From positions 1 through 46,298 of the forward strand of contig JAAWOU010000024.1 of the NCBI GenBank assembly GCA_022799755.1: a DNA stretch of 46,298 nucleotides. The letters run 5' to 3'. This document shows, piece after piece, positions 23,151-32,635 of the stretch. The stretch comes from Lachnospiraceae bacterium (GTDB lineage Bacteria > Bacillota > Clostridia > Lachnospirales > Lachnospiraceae). Under the pieces are notes generated by a model. It made no database searches and was not told the origin of the DNA. It saw nothing but the letters and a program-made list of their open reading frames with translations. Positions within the stretch are counted from its first letter, which is position 1. Every line of letters begins with the position of its first letter. A program made the translations under genes and the position numbers.

Positions 23151-25793
23151 TTAGAGTTGGGCTGCGGAGTGGTAGGCCTTGGCTCCCGCACCCTGCACCC
23201 GCTGGCTCCCGTCGGGCAGGCGCACCAGCGCGGTGCAGCCGGCGGGAACTGTCACATAAAATTCCAGCCCGGTCTGAGTCTTTTCCCATCCGCTTTCCAC
23301 CATGCCGTAGACACTGTTATAGGAAAGCTTTGCATGGGTGAAATGTCCGCCGGGCCTGGGGGCGATGGTGAAATGGTTCTCGCCGTCCACCCGAATGCCG
23401 CACATGGTGTCGAAGACCCACTGGAACACTGCCCCTTTGGAATAGTGGTTCAGGGAGGCTGCTTTGTCCCCTGCGCCGGGCCCCTCCCAGTTCTCCCAGA
23501 TGGTGGAGGCGCCGTTTTTCGGCATGGAAAGCCAGCCGGGGATCTCTTCGTTTTCTAACAGTCTGTAGGCGTATTCCACATCTATTTCAGTCAGCACATA
23601 GAGGATAAAGGGCGTGGAGAGGAAGCCGGTGCCCAGCCGCCAGCCGTAATGCTCCAGCGCTTCCAACAGCCGCTTCCTGGCATAGTTTGTCTGTCTTTCG
23701 TCCAGCAGCTTTAGATACAGGGGGCGCACCAGCTTTGCCTGGCGGTCTGTGTCCAGGCTGTGCTTTTTTGTTTCCACCAGATGTCTGTAGCCCTCTTTGG
23801 CCTTTTTGGCTATGCGGTCGAATTCGCTGCTGTCCCCGGGATGCCCAAGCAGGGCTGCGATTTCCGACATGCGCTGTGCCAGCAGCACCAGGTAGGCGGT
23901 GGACTCCTCCGGGTGAGGCGAGATGAAATCGGAGACCTGGAAAGGCTTTACATCTGCCGGCTCTGCCCACTCGCCGTAGGACTGGCCGAAGTTGCAGATG
24001 GATTTGCGGTATTTTCGGTCTATGCCTGTGGGCAGGGAGGTGAGATAGTGCCTGCCCAGGGTGCCTGCTTTGTAGCGCATGTAGCGGCACATGGCTTCAT
24101 AATTGTCTTCCAGGATAGCCAGATCCCTATACTGCCTGAAAATGGTGTAGGGGATGAACACGCCGGCATCGGACCAGCCTGCGGAGCCGTCCATGGCGTT
24201 CATATAGGCGTCCACGCCGCCCATGGGCACGATCTGGCGAAAGCAGCCGTTTCTGCGCTGGACATCTGTCAGGTCTCTCTGGTATTTTCTGGCAAAGGCG
24301 GCATAGTCGAAGAGGAAGCTTGCGGTCTGGCAGAAAATTTGGGCGTCTCCTGTCCAGCCATGGCGTTCTCTGGTGGGACAGTCGGTGGGCAGGTCGGCGT
24401 GGTTGTTTTTGGCGCTCCAGAGGGTGCAGTCAAACAGCCTGTTCAAAAGAGGGTGGGAGCTTTCAAACCATGCGGTGCGCTCTAAGTCTGAGTAGACGGC
24501 GATGGCGGTAAAGGTCCGGGGGTCTATGGGGAAATCGCTTTCTATCAGCACATATTGGAATCCGAATATAGCGAATGTGGTCTTGTAGTCATTATGGCCC
24601 TCTTTGCAGGTGTAGTGTATCTCCTGCAGGGGGGTGGTGATTTTTTTATTGGAGCACTGGATATTTTTCTGGGTAAATTCGCTTTTTTCGTCCAGCATTT
24701 CTCCGAAGCGCAGCCGGATTTTCTGCCCGGCTTTGGCAGTTAGGGAAAAGGCCAGGTAGCCCGCTATATTTTGGCCAAAGTCAAGGAGGGCTTTGCCGCC
24801 CCGGACAGTGTCAGGGGCGGGGGTGGCGGTAGTGGTGTCCGAGTCAGTGCCGTCCTGGGCAGTAACGAGGGACGGGTGCAGGGTCTCATGCTCGGTCAGG
24901 GGCACATTGTTGGAGGCGCTGGGAATGACCGGGTGGCTGCACACCCGGGGGATGCCGCAGTAGGAGGGCGCTTTCCTGGCGTCCACTTCCTCGCCGTCCT
25001 TATTGTCCGCAAAGCGGATGGGGCCGTCGTTGGACCACTGCCAGCTCTCATCGGTGCAGATGCGGGAGAGATTCCCGTCTGCGTCTGTAAGCTCTAATTG
25101 TGCCATGAATTTCGTCTGTGTGCCGTATTGATTCCGCAGGCCCCATGCGCCGCAGCTGCCCCGGTACCAACCGTCTGCCAATTGCACGGTGAGGCTGTTT
25201 TCCCCGGTGCGCAGGAGTCCTGTGACGTCATAGGTTTGGTACTGGACTCTTTTGCGGTAATCCGTGTAGCCGGGGGCCAGAACAAAGTCTCCCACCTTTT
25301 TCCCATTTAGTTTTGCCTCGTACAGGCCGCAGGCGCAGATGTAGAGCCGGGCTTTTTGGATGATTTTGAGGCAGTCGGATGCAAGGGGGGTTACTGTGAA
25401 AATTTTGCGGAAACAGTCCACAGGATAGCGCAGTTTTTTCTTATGTGCGTAATTCCCGGAAATCCACCGGGCGTCCCAGGGGGCGCTCTTGGGCAGGCCT
25501 GTCTCAAAGGTGGACTGCGCCCAGGCCCCGGGGGTGTCACTTTCGTCCCAGAGGCGCACTTTCCACAGGACCTTTGTCCTGGGCGCTACGGCTTTCTCGG
25601 TCCAGGCAGCCTGCATGGAGGAACTGGCGACTTTGCCGCTGTCCCAGAGGAGGGTGCCGCAATCGTCTGCGGCAAGGAGCTGATAGGCGCTCTGCAATGT
25701 CCCGCTCTCACAGTTCCAGGAAAGCCGGGGTCTGTCAATGTCTATGCCTACAGGGCTGTAAAGATATTCTGTCTTCAATCGTATGGCGTTCAT
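23151..25793 (-). CDS. Alpha-L-rhamnosidase, GH78 family
   Basis: An 880-residue inverting glycosidase that removes terminal alpha-L-rhamnose. The N-terminal region (about 1-140, with RPRLSWNCESG and the Bac_rhamnosid_N-like GLYEAKLNGKKVGDFVLAPGYTDYRKRVQYQTYDV) precedes the beta-sandwich. The (alpha/alpha)6 catalytic domain carries DCPTRERHGWTGDAQIF, with the acidic residues typical of the active site, and later NHYSKGAVFQWVFDTM. A C-terminal sandwich follows. There is no signal peptide, so it acts in the cytoplasm on imported sugars. AAAGGACAGACT precedes the ATG. It is the last gene of the symporter-GH5-GH78 set. Confidence 0.95.
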   Translation of the reverse strand: MNAIRLKTEYLYSPVGIDIDRPRLSWNCESGTLQSAYQLLAADDCGTLLWDSGKVASSSMQAAWTEKAVAPRTKVLWKVRLWDESDTPGAWAQSTFETGLPKSAPWDARWISGNYAHKKKLRYPVDCFRKIFTVTPLASDCLKIIQKARLYICACGLYEAKLNGKKVGDFVLAPGYTDYRKRVQYQTYDVTGLLRTGENSLTVQLADGWYRGSCGAWGLRNQYGTQTKFMAQLELTDADGNLSRICTDESWQWSNDGPIRFADNKDGEEVDARKAPSYCGIPRVCSHPVIPSASNNVPLTEHETLHPSLVTAQDGTDSDTTTATPAPDTVRGGKALLDFGQNIAGYLAFSLTAKAGQKIRLRFGEMLDEKSEFTQKNIQCSNKKITTPLQEIHYTCKEGHNDYKTTFAIFGFQYVLIESDFPIDPRTFTAIAVYSDLERTAWFESSHPLLNRLFDCTLWSAKNNHADLPTDCPTRERHGWTGDAQIFCQTASFLFDYAAFARKYQRDLTDVQRRNGCFRQIVPMGGVDAYMNAMDGSAGWSDAGVFIPYTIFRQYRDLAILEDNYEAMCRYMRYKAGTLGRHYLTSLPTGIDRKYRKSICNFGQSYGEWAEPADVKPFQVSDFISPHPEESTAYLVLLAQRMSEIAALLGHPGDSSEFDRIAKKAKEGYRHLVETKKHSLDTDRQAKLVRPLYLKLLDERQTNYARKRLLEALEHYGWRLGTGFLSTPFILYVLTEIDVEYAYRLLENEEIPGWLSMPKNGASTIWENWEGPGAGDKAASLNHYSKGAVFQWVFDTMCGIRVDGENHFTIAPRPGGHFTHAKLSYNSVYGMVESGWEKTQTGLEFYVTVPAGCTALVRLPDGSQRVQGAGAKAYHSAAQL

Positions 25794-25843
25794 AGTCTGT
25801 CCTTTCGCCGAATCTTATTCGCTTGGGAATTCTTTTCGGAATG

Positions 25844-25930
25844 ATTTAGACTTTCAAGGGCCATGCTTTTGGCGTTTTCGTCCGCATACGAAAGAGTTGT
25901 GCTATGCGCTCTCTTGCGTGCTTTAAAAAT
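25844..25930. repeat. Dispersed element of about 85 bp, copy A
   Basis: The left end ATTTAGACTTTCAAGGGCC plus ATGCTTTTGGC matches, with few changes, the start of the copy at 32530-32611. The right ends TGCGTGCTTTAAAAAT and TGCACACTTTGAAAAT also match; the middle differs. This copy fills the gap between the GH5 and GH78 genes. Read on the - strand it encodes a 48-codon frame (from about 25936 to 25790) containing NAKSMALES; the second copy contains SAKSMALKI in the corresponding frame. Confidence 0.55.
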
Positions 25931-25947
25931 CTTCATTCCGTTCACGC

Positions 25948-27336
25948 TTATTTTGCAATTTGCAATGTAACCTGGCCGGGCGTCTTGCTTTGGACAAAGC
26001 ACAGGCAGCTCCCGCCTCCCATTGGCTCCTCCCGGTGGGAAAGGGACTGCTCACCGGAGAAAGAACCCGGCACAAAGGGGAGGAACAATACGGTCTCTTT
26101 TTGGGCAGCGGCATCGTAGGTAATGGTCAGGGTCTGCCGCTGTCTGTCATAGCGGTAGCTTTTTAAAGTTCCGGCAGTCTCCATGGGATAGGCTCTGCGC
26201 AGAGCTGTGAAGTTAGGGTCTGTCTCCATGCCGGGACGATATTCGCAGTAGGCGCTTCCCCATAAATTTTCTTCTATGATTTCGTTCATGTGGGCAATCA
26301 GGTCATTGGTGAATTCCCTGGACGGGAACGCGCCCCATTCCGCGGCAATGACAGGGAGTCCCAGCCTGTCCTGGCTTGCCCGTTTTCCCCGGTAAATCCG
26401 CTCCACATTTTCTTTGCTAAAACTCTCATACCGGTCGGAATCCACCACGGAGTCATAGCCGTGAGGGGCATAAATCTGCAGGCCGTCGTCCAGCCTCTCG
26501 ATGCCGGTGGGCACATCCGTGCTGCAATAGATATTCCCGCCTGTGACCACAGGTTTGTCGCTGTACTTTCGGATGGCTCTCTGCATGCGGCGGTAAAAAT
26601 CCATCAGGGTGGTGCGGTCAAACGCCAGGAATTTCTCTCCCACCAGCCCCATGAATTCTCCGGCCTGCTCCGGGGGGATAGTCTCGGGATGGCTCATGTC
26701 AAAGGAGGGGTATTTTTCCATCATCCGCCGGGTGGCTGCGCCAAAGGATTCTCTGGCAAGGCTGCCCATGAAAGGCTCGTTCATGGGCTCAAAGCCAATC
26801 ACATTGTCGCAGTCGTGAAAAATCTCTGCGATTTTTTCCCACATGGCCTCATAGTGCTGCAGCAGGCCTCTGCCGTCCGATGCGGGTTTATCTGCCCAGA
26901 AATTGTCGGCGGCTTTTATGATGGCATCGCTTTTGAGATAAGCCTCATACCATAGATTACAGTTTTCCGGGTGGTAGGCCCCCTCGTCCAGGCAGGCCCA
27001 GTCCGGTGCGCCGTCAATGAATTTCTGGGCGAACAGATCCTGATGCATGTCAAGCAGGATGTAGATGCCGTATTTTTCCGCTGTCCGCACCACGGCCTTT
27101 ACCTTGTTCAGATACTCCAGGTCGATTCTGCCCGGGGCAGGCTCCGCGCCGTCCCAGAAGATCCCCAGGCGCAGCAGGTTGAAGCCCGATTCCCGGAAGA
27201 AAGGAAAGGCCTTATCAAGGTCCGGGTAGAGATGTCCGTTTTCTCTTCCCCGGTGGAGTACATTGACACCCTGGAAAAGCACCTGCTTTCCGCTTTCGTT
27301 TACAAACCTGGTACCGTCTAATCTGATTTTTTCCAT
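25948..27336 (-). CDS. Glycoside hydrolase family 5 enzyme (endoglycoceramidase/beta-glucosidase-like)
   Basis: 462 residues from the chosen ATG. It is a retaining TIM-barrel glycosidase: GVNVLHRGREN and SGFNLLRLGIFWDGAEP near the start, LDMHQDLFAQ, acid/base Glu187 in IGFEPMNEPF, APHGYDS, and nucleophile Glu333 in IAAEWGAFPS. A short beta-sandwich tail ends the protein. No signal peptide, so cytoplasmic, which matches uptake by the symporter just upstream. The ATG at 27336 fits the family start; an ATG at 27348 (AAAAGG upstream) is an alternative, and the open frame back to 27429 runs through two hairpins and is unlikely to be translated. Confidence 0.88.
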   Translation of the reverse strand: MEKIRLDGTRFVNESGKQVLFQGVNVLHRGRENGHLYPDLDKAFPFFRESGFNLLRLGIFWDGAEPAPGRIDLEYLNKVKAVVRTAEKYGIYILLDMHQDLFAQKFIDGAPDWACLDEGAYHPENCNLWYEAYLKSDAIIKAADNFWADKPASDGRGLLQHYEAMWEKIAEIFHDCDNVIGFEPMNEPFMGSLARESFGAATRRMMEKYPSFDMSHPETIPPEQAGEFMGLVGEKFLAFDRTTLMDFYRRMQRAIRKYSDKPVVTGGNIYCSTDVPTGIERLDDGLQIYAPHGYDSVVDSDRYESFSKENVERIYRGKRASQDRLGLPVIAAEWGAFPSREFTNDLIAHMNEIIEENLWGSAYCEYRPGMETDPNFTALRRAYPMETAGTLKSYRYDRQRQTLTITYDAAAQKETVLFLPFVPGSFSGEQSLSHREEPMGGGSCLCFVQSKTPGQVTLQIAK

Positions 27337-27372
27337 GTTTAACCCCATTTCTGCGCGGCCTTTTGCGCATGT

Positions 27373-27431
27373 CAAGTTTGTGGATGCCGCGCAGACACAA
27401 ACTTGGGATTGAAAATTTTCAATTTTCAATC
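27373..27431 (-). other. Two perfect stem-loops between symporter and GH5 genes
   Basis: CAAGTTTGTG (27373-27382) pairs with CACAAACTTG (27396-27405), and GATTGAAAATT (27407-27417) pairs with AATTTTCAATC (27421-27431) around a 3-nt loop. On the - strand they lie in the 5' leader of GH5 inside the operon. Intercistronic hairpins like these often set mRNA processing or differential stability; on the + strand the second runs into TTTT. Confidence 0.65.
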
Positions 27432-27508
27432 TTTTACCTCGTATAATAAATTTTTAGATACTGGAGAACATATCCGCCTTTTAATGGAAACCGTGAAAGC
27501 GCGTCTGT

Positions 27509-28960
27509 CTACAGCTTCCCCTGCCTGGCCTTAATCTCCGCCTGTTCGTTATGTATCACCTTTTCCACGTTCAAAAACAGAAGCAGGACGATGAGGATGA
27601 CGCCAGTAAAAATTTCCACCCCCAGAAAGCATCCGGTAATGACGTTCTGGGTGGCTGGGTTCTGCACTGCGGCCACGGTCGCTCCGTCAATGAGCTCCGG
27701 CGCAGCATACCCTGCCCTGGACAGCAGCAAATTGAACAGGCCGTTGGAGAGGCCGGCGCATACGGTGATGATGATGGACTGCATGGAGGCGGAGAAGCCG
27801 TCTACCCTGTGCCCGCATTTCCATTCCATGTGGTCCAGCACATCCGCCATAAGGGCCGCGAACACATAGGCGCAGGGCAGTCCCCCGATATTTTTGATGA
27901 ATTGGCCTACGAGCACCACCGCCATGCTCTTTGGATTCAGCATACAGACCAGGCCGCCCAGGACATAGAGCACAAAGCCTGCGGCGGTCACATTCCGTTT
28001 GCCGAACTTTTTGGCCAGGGGCCACACGGCGAAAATGCCGATGCCCATGGGGATGCCGCCGATGACGGAGACCAGGGTCTGTGTGACGCCGTCATTGTAG
28101 GTGCCCAGCACATAATTGCAGTAGTACACCAAAGACATGTTCTTGATATTGGCCCCGAATGTATAGATGAGGAAGTAGGCAATGATGACCACCCAGTATC
28201 GATCTGTCAGCACGGCTTTCAGCTGTCCGGCCATGGAGACCTTTTCCGGGGGAGCGTCCGCGCTCTCCTCGGTGATGCGCTCTCTGGTGAAGTAATATTC
28301 TACCAAAGTAAGGGGCAGGGCCAGGGCGGAGACAGCGGACATGACACCAATCCACTTTGCCTGATCCACTCCTAAGGCTGGGAGCACCACCATGGGGAAT
28401 ATCAGCGCCACGATGATTCCGGAAATCATGACAGAAGCCACGTTGTTGAAAACGGAAAGGCCGCCCCTCTGTTCCGTATTTCGTGTGGAAAGAGGAACCA
28501 TTAGGCCGTGGCTCATGTTATAGATAGTCAGGGCGAAAGAATAGAACAGGTTATAGGAGAGCATGACCCAGAGAGCCTGCACAGTCTGACCTGCCCGGGG
28601 AACCGTAAAAAGCAGGATGCCGGTGACTGCCACTAAAGGGGCGCTGACCAGCAGCCAAGGGCGGGCCTTGCCCTGTCCGGTGCGGGTACGGTCAATGATC
28701 TGCCCCATGACCACATTGGTCACCGCGTCAATGATCTTGCTGACAATGGGAAACAGTGCCAGAAAGGCGCCGCCCCAGATGCCGGTGAGTTTCAGCACAT
28801 CGGTATAATAGACATTGAGGTAGGAGGCCAGCACCGCGTTTAACAGCAGCGCCCCGGCAGGACCTGCCAGATACCCCAGCCATTTCTCTTTGGCGGTGAC
28901 ATTGTCGCTGGTAATTTTGCTCTTCGGAAGCCATTGCCACTTCTTCTTTGTCTGTTCCAT
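27509..28960 (-). CDS. GPH-family glycoside:cation symporter
   Basis: A 483-residue, 12-helix MelB/YicJ/XynB-type sugar symporter. It shows [23 protein letters not shown], the family motif [27 protein letters not shown] (with the conserved Asp pair), GKARPWLL, and KFGKRN in the central loop. The frame is open to 29077, but the ATG at 28960 has GAGAGGTCCCTT before it and gives the family N-terminus. It heads a - strand operon with GH5 and GH78, so it most likely imports a rhamnosylated glucoside or glycan fragment. Confidence 0.93.
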   Translation of the reverse strand: MEQTKKKWQWLPKSKITSDNVTAKEKWLGYLAGPAGALLLNAVLASYLNVYYTDVLKLTGIWGGAFLALFPIVSKIIDAVTNVVMGQIIDRTRTGQGKARPWLLVSAPLVAVTGILLFTVPRAGQTVQALWVMLSYNLFYSFALTIYNMSHGLMVPLSTRNTEQRGGLSVFNNVASVMISGIIVALIFPMVVLPALGVDQAKWIGVMSAVSALALPLTLVEYYFTRERITEESADAPPEKVSMAGQLKAVLTDRYWVVIIAYFLIYTFGANIKNMSLVYYCNYVLGTYNDGVTQTLVSVIGGIPMGIGIFAVWPLAKKFGKRNVTAAGFVLYVLGGLVCMLNPKSMAVVLVGQFIKNIGGLPCAYVFAALMADVLDHMEWKCGHRVDGFSASMQSIIITVCAGLSNGLFNLLLSRAGYAAPELIDGATVAAVQNPATQNVITGCFLGVEIFTGVILIVLLLFLNVEKVIHNEQAEIKARQGKL

Positions 28961-29387
28961 AAGGGACCTCTCTTTCTCTGGAGCACTTACCCTGCAGCAA
29001 GCTGACGGGGCCTCCATCCTGCGGCGCGGTAAGCGGTATGGGTTTCTTGGGCACATTGGCAGCGGCCCTGGCAGCATTCCCTAAGCCGCGGAACGCGGCC
29101 TTATGTCCGTGCAAGCATAGTGTAAAGTCAGCTTTGCAGCTTTGGCACATTGCTGGCGGAAATCATGCCCCCTGCGCGCTCTTTTCTTCTTATAAACTAT
29201 CATAAAGCATTTTTATGTATGCGTATTGTAATTTTGTCTGTTTTATAGTAAAATCTGCATAAAATATTTCCGCCTGTGCGGTTGGATGCTACAGGGAGCA
29301 TCTAACCTGACGCTCACATTCATAAAACCCGCGCTTTGGATTTTTGACGGCAGCAGGCATATTGCTTACAGCAACAGGGAGGGTACC
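28961..29387. other. Divergent control region between symporter operon and AraC gene
   Basis: No gene is supported here. It contains a GCCGCG-GAA-CGCGGC hairpin (29085-29099) in the symporter leader and an AT-rich stretch (about 29190-29275) holding the araC-like promoter. I could not assign the symporter promoter with confidence. AraC binding sites would be expected here, but no clear direct repeat is seen. Confidence 0.5.
29226..29254 (+). promoter_or_regulatory. Probable promoter of the AraC-type regulator
   Basis: TTGTAA (29226-29231) and TAAAAT (29249-29254) are spaced 17 bp, leaving a leader of about 125 nt before the ATG at 29388. Confidence 0.6.
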
Positions 29388-30563
29388 ATGGATTACGAAT
29401 ATCTGGCAAATTCTCTCGCGTCCTTAGCGGGAGTAGCTGTGCGCACTTATGTAAACGGCAAATTTCAAAAGCTATACCACCACATGAAATTCAGCCCGGA
29501 TTTTGCCATAACGGAGGAGCAGAATATTTTTAAAAATCAGGGGGATGTCAGCTATTACATGGATGAGAACTTCCTGTTTTACGGCTTGTTTCGGGTCAGG
29601 GCAGCGGACGTGGCGCTGGTCATGGGGCCTGTGGCGCAGTCGGCTGTAAACCGGGAACATGCGGCCCGCATCCTGCGGCATATGGGGGAGCCCATAAACC
29701 GCACGGAAGAACTGGTGAACTATTTTGCCTCTGTGCCCGCATACCCATTGCGGAACTTTCTCCAGATCCTATGTACCATCCAGTATTTCATCAATGGAGA
29801 GAAGCAGGAGGTGTCCTCCCTGATCATCGGCGGGGAGCCATTGCTCGAACTTTCCCCCGGCGTACTTTATTCATCGGAACAGAAAGCGCCGGAGCGATTC
29901 CAGCACAACACCATGGAACTGGAAGAGCATATGCTTTCCTGTGTGGAGCATGGAAAAGTGGATGAGATCAGGGAAATTTTCAAGCGTCCTGTGGAGGGCA
30001 GGGCAGGCGTGATGGCCCACAGTGCCCTGCGGCAGGAGAAGAATCTCATCGTCTGCACAGCCACATTGGTGAGCCGGGCGGCCATTCGGGGCGGCCTGGA
30101 TCCGGAGACCGCTTTTTCCCTCAGCGATAACTTTATCCAGAAAGCAGAACTTTTAAATGCATTGGAAGACTTGGCCCGCCTGAATGTACAGATGCTTCTG
30201 GAATTCACCCGCCGGGTAGAGGCGGCGAAATGCGGAGGAAACGGATCTGCGCTGATCCGTAGCGCAAGACACTATCTTTTGGCGCATATGGGTGAGAACA
30301 TTTCTACAGAGGATTTGTCCCGAGTCCTGGGCATGAACCGCACCTATTTATGCAAGCGATTCCAGGAGGAAACAGGGCAGACAGTTGGCCATTATATGAC
30401 ATCCATGAAAATGGAGGAGGCAAAGCGGCTGCTTGCTGTCACGAAGAAATCCGCTGCGGAAATCGCCCTGTATTTGGGGTACTCCTCCCAGAGTTATTTT
30501 GTAAAGGTATTTAAGAGACAGTTCGGAATCACGCCCGGGGAATACCGGGGCAGGGTGAGGTAA
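29388..30563 (+). CDS. AraC-family transcriptional regulator of the glycoside operon
   Basis: A 391-residue regulator. Residues 1 to about 285 form an unassigned sensor-like domain, and about 290-391 form a canonical AraC double HTH (ISTEDLSRVLGMNRTYLCKRF, then AEIALYLGYSSQSYFVKVFKRQFGITPGEYR). The frame is open to 29286, but the ATG at 29388 has AGGGAGGGTACC before it. It is divergent from the GPH/GH5/GH78 operon, the usual place for its activator, with the ligand presumably a sugar released from the imported glycoside. Confidence 0.9.
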   Translation: MDYEYLANSLASLAGVAVRTYVNGKFQKLYHHMKFSPDFAITEEQNIFKNQGDVSYYMDENFLFYGLFRVRAADVALVMGPVAQSAVNREHAARILRHMGEPINRTEELVNYFASVPAYPLRNFLQILCTIQYFINGEKQEVSSLIIGGEPLLELSPGVLYSSEQKAPERFQHNTMELEEHMLSCVEHGKVDEIREIFKRPVEGRAGVMAHSALRQEKNLIVCTATLVSRAAIRGGLDPETAFSLSDNFIQKAELLNALEDLARLNVQMLLEFTRRVEAAKCGGNGSALIRSARHYLLAHMGENISTEDLSRVLGMNRTYLCKRFQEETGQTVGHYMTSMKMEEAKRLLAVTKKSAAEIALYLGYSSQSYFVKVFKRQFGITPGEYRGRVR

Positions 30564-30637
30564 AATCGGGAATTCTAATGTGCTTGTCCTGACTTTTTAA
30601 AGCAGTGGATAAATACGCGTTAAGAACTCTTGCAAGG

Positions 30638-30666
30638 TTGTAAATTATCTGCCAAACTGCTATACT
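30638..30666 (+). promoter_or_regulatory. Promoter of the second AAA/PD-(D/E)XK gene
   Basis: TTGTAA (30638-30643) and TATACT (30661-30666) are spaced 17 bp, with an extended -10 TGC. It ends 45 bp before the ATG at 30711. Confidence 0.75.
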
Positions 30667-30710
30667 GAACAGGACAGACAGCATTGGTGACGATGGAATG
30701 GGAGGTGCTT

Positions 30711-32402
30711 ATGGCAAGGACAGTAGGAATCGGCATACAGGATTTCGCGAAAGTGATTACAAATGATTGTTTTTATGTGGACAAGACAGAATTCATTCGG
30801 GAATGGTGGGAGAGCAAGGATGATGTGACGCTGATCACCCGCCCCCGGCGCTTCGGTAAGACCCTGAACATGAGCATGCTGGAGCAGTTTTTTTCCGTGG
30901 ACTACGCCGGGCATGGGGAGTTGTTCCAGGGCCTTTCCATCTGGAAAGATGAGAAGTACAGAAAGCTTCAGGGGACGTATCCGGTGATCAGCCTTTCCTT
31001 TGCCAATATGAAAGAAAGGGATTACAGGACCACAAGGGAGAAAATGAACCGGCTCCTGAACAATCTGTATGTAAAATACTTATTTCTGAAAGACAGCGAT
31101 GTGTTGACGGACACAGACAGGGCCTTTTTTGACAGAATCCTGGCAGTGGAAATCAGCGACAGCGATGCCACGTTGGCGCTGTACCAGCTGTCCGATTATC
31201 TGTACCGCTATTATGGAAAGAAAGCGATTATCCTTTTGGATGAATACGACACGCCCATGCAGGAAGCTTATGTGGGAGGATACTGGGAAGAGATCGTAGG
31301 CTTTACCAGAAGCCTGTTCAATTCTTCTTTTAAGACCAATCCCTGGCTGGAGAGGGCGGTTATGACAGGTATTACAAGGGTCAGTAAGGAGTCTATCTTC
31401 TCTGACGTGAATAATCTTGAAGTAGTAACATCTACCTCAGATAAATATGTCACATCTTTCGGCTTTACAGAGGAAGAAGTGTTTGCGGCTCTGGAGGAAT
31501 GCGGACTTTCCGCAGAGAAAGAGAAAGTGCGGCATTGGTATGACGGATATATTTTCGGGAAGCACAAAGATATCTATAATCCCTGGTCTATCATAAATTT
31601 TTTAGATAAAGGAAGATATGGAACCTATTGGGCCAACACCAGTTCCAACAGCCTGGTGGGAAAGCTGATCCGAGAGGGAAGCCGGGCAGTGAAAGAGAAG
31701 TTCGAGGGATTGCTCCAGGGAGAAACCATTCAGTCGCCCATTGACGAGCAGATTGTGTATAACCAGCTAAAGGGAAACGAAAGCGCGGTCTGGAGCCTGC
31801 TGTTGGCCAGCGGGTACCTGAAAGCCCTTTCCCATGAAAGTTACATTGACATTCCGGAGGGAGTACACCCAAAGTACGAACTGACCATCACCAATCTGGA
31901 GGTGAAGCTGATGTTCCAGAGCATGGTCCGTGACTGGTTCAAGGAGGCTGAAACAGACTACAGTGATTTCATCAAGGCGCTGCTGCTGGGGGATAAAAAG
32001 GCCATGAATGTCTACATGAACCGCATGGCCCTGAATATGTTCAGCTACTTCGACACCGGAAAGAAGCCGTCGGGGGCAGAGCCGGAACGGTTTTACCATG
32101 GCTTTGTGCTTGGGTTACTGGTGGAACTGCAGAACAGGTATGTCATTAATTCCAACAGAGAAAGTGGCTTTGGCAGATACGATGTGGTACTGGAGGCGAA
32201 GAATCTGGAGGATGCCATGATATTGGAGTTTAAAGTCCATGATCCGGAGGATGAGGAGACTCTGAAAGATACCGTACAGGCGGCGCTGAAGCAGATAGAG
32301 GAAAAACAATACGCCGCCCAGCTTCTGGCCCGGGGGATTCCTGCAGAGCGCATCCGCTGTTATGGCTTTGCGTTCGAGGGGAAGAAAGTGCTGATCGGGT
32401 GA
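30711..32402 (+). CDS. AAA-ATPase-like protein with C-terminal PD-(D/E)XK domain, second paralogue
   Basis: 563 residues with the same architecture as the gene at 21112: FYVDKTEFI, variant Walker A RPRRFGKTLNMSML, Walker B AIILLDEYDTPM, ITRVSKESIFSDVNN, and a nuclease-like end FGRYDVVLEAKN plus MILEFKVHD (Asp, Glu, Lys). The ATG at 30711 is preferred over the GTG at 30684 because GGGAGGTGCTT lies directly before it. Sequence similarity to the first copy is clear only in motifs, so they are old paralogues rather than a recent duplication. Confidence 0.9.
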   Translation: MARTVGIGIQDFAKVITNDCFYVDKTEFIREWWESKDDVTLITRPRRFGKTLNMSMLEQFFSVDYAGHGELFQGLSIWKDEKYRKLQGTYPVISLSFANMKERDYRTTREKMNRLLNNLYVKYLFLKDSDVLTDTDRAFFDRILAVEISDSDATLALYQLSDYLYRYYGKKAIILLDEYDTPMQEAYVGGYWEEIVGFTRSLFNSSFKTNPWLERAVMTGITRVSKESIFSDVNNLEVVTSTSDKYVTSFGFTEEEVFAALEECGLSAEKEKVRHWYDGYIFGKHKDIYNPWSIINFLDKGRYGTYWANTSSNSLVGKLIREGSRAVKEKFEGLLQGETIQSPIDEQIVYNQLKGNESAVWSLLLASGYLKALSHESYIDIPEGVHPKYELTITNLEVKLMFQSMVRDWFKEAETDYSDFIKALLLGDKKAMNVYMNRMALNMFSYFDTGKKPSGAEPERFYHGFVLGLLVELQNRYVINSNRESGFGRYDVVLEAKNLEDAMILEFKVHDPEDEETLKDTVQAALKQIEEKQYAAQLLARGIPAERIRCYGFAFEGKKVLIG

Positions 32403-32446
32403 AAGAGAAAACATGGAGGGGCACACTTCCAGACATGCCGGCACAT

Positions 32447-32520
32447 ACAACAGAACACAGTTCTGTTGTCATGAATAATTGGTGCAAGTCCGGAAGAATG
32501 CCCGTCCTTTGAGCATTCTT
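32447..32520 (+). terminator. Two hairpins after the second AAA/PD-(D/E)XK gene
   Basis: ACAACAGAAC (32447-32456) and GTTCTGTTGT (32460-32469) form a perfect 10-bp stem with a 3-nt loop. AAGAATGC (32494-32501) and GCATTCTT (32513-32520) form an 8-bp stem with an 11-nt loop. Neither is followed by a strong T-run, so termination is plausible but not proven; the first could also be an operator. Confidence 0.45.
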
Positions 32521-32529
32521 CTGTGTGCA

Positions 32530-32611
32530 ATTTAGATTTTCAACGCCATGCTTTTGGCACTTTAGGCTGTGTACTTTACAGCCTTAGAAAATCTTTGCAC
32601 ACTTTGAAAAT
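32530..32611. repeat. Dispersed element of about 85 bp, copy B
   Basis: This is the second copy of the element described at 25844-25930, in the same orientation, just upstream of the XRE/TPR regulator. Its middle holds a GGCTGT/ACAGCC hairpin around 32564-32583 absent from the other copy. Confidence 0.55.
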
Positions 32612-32635
32612 GCAGCATAATGCAGGTGGTTTGAG

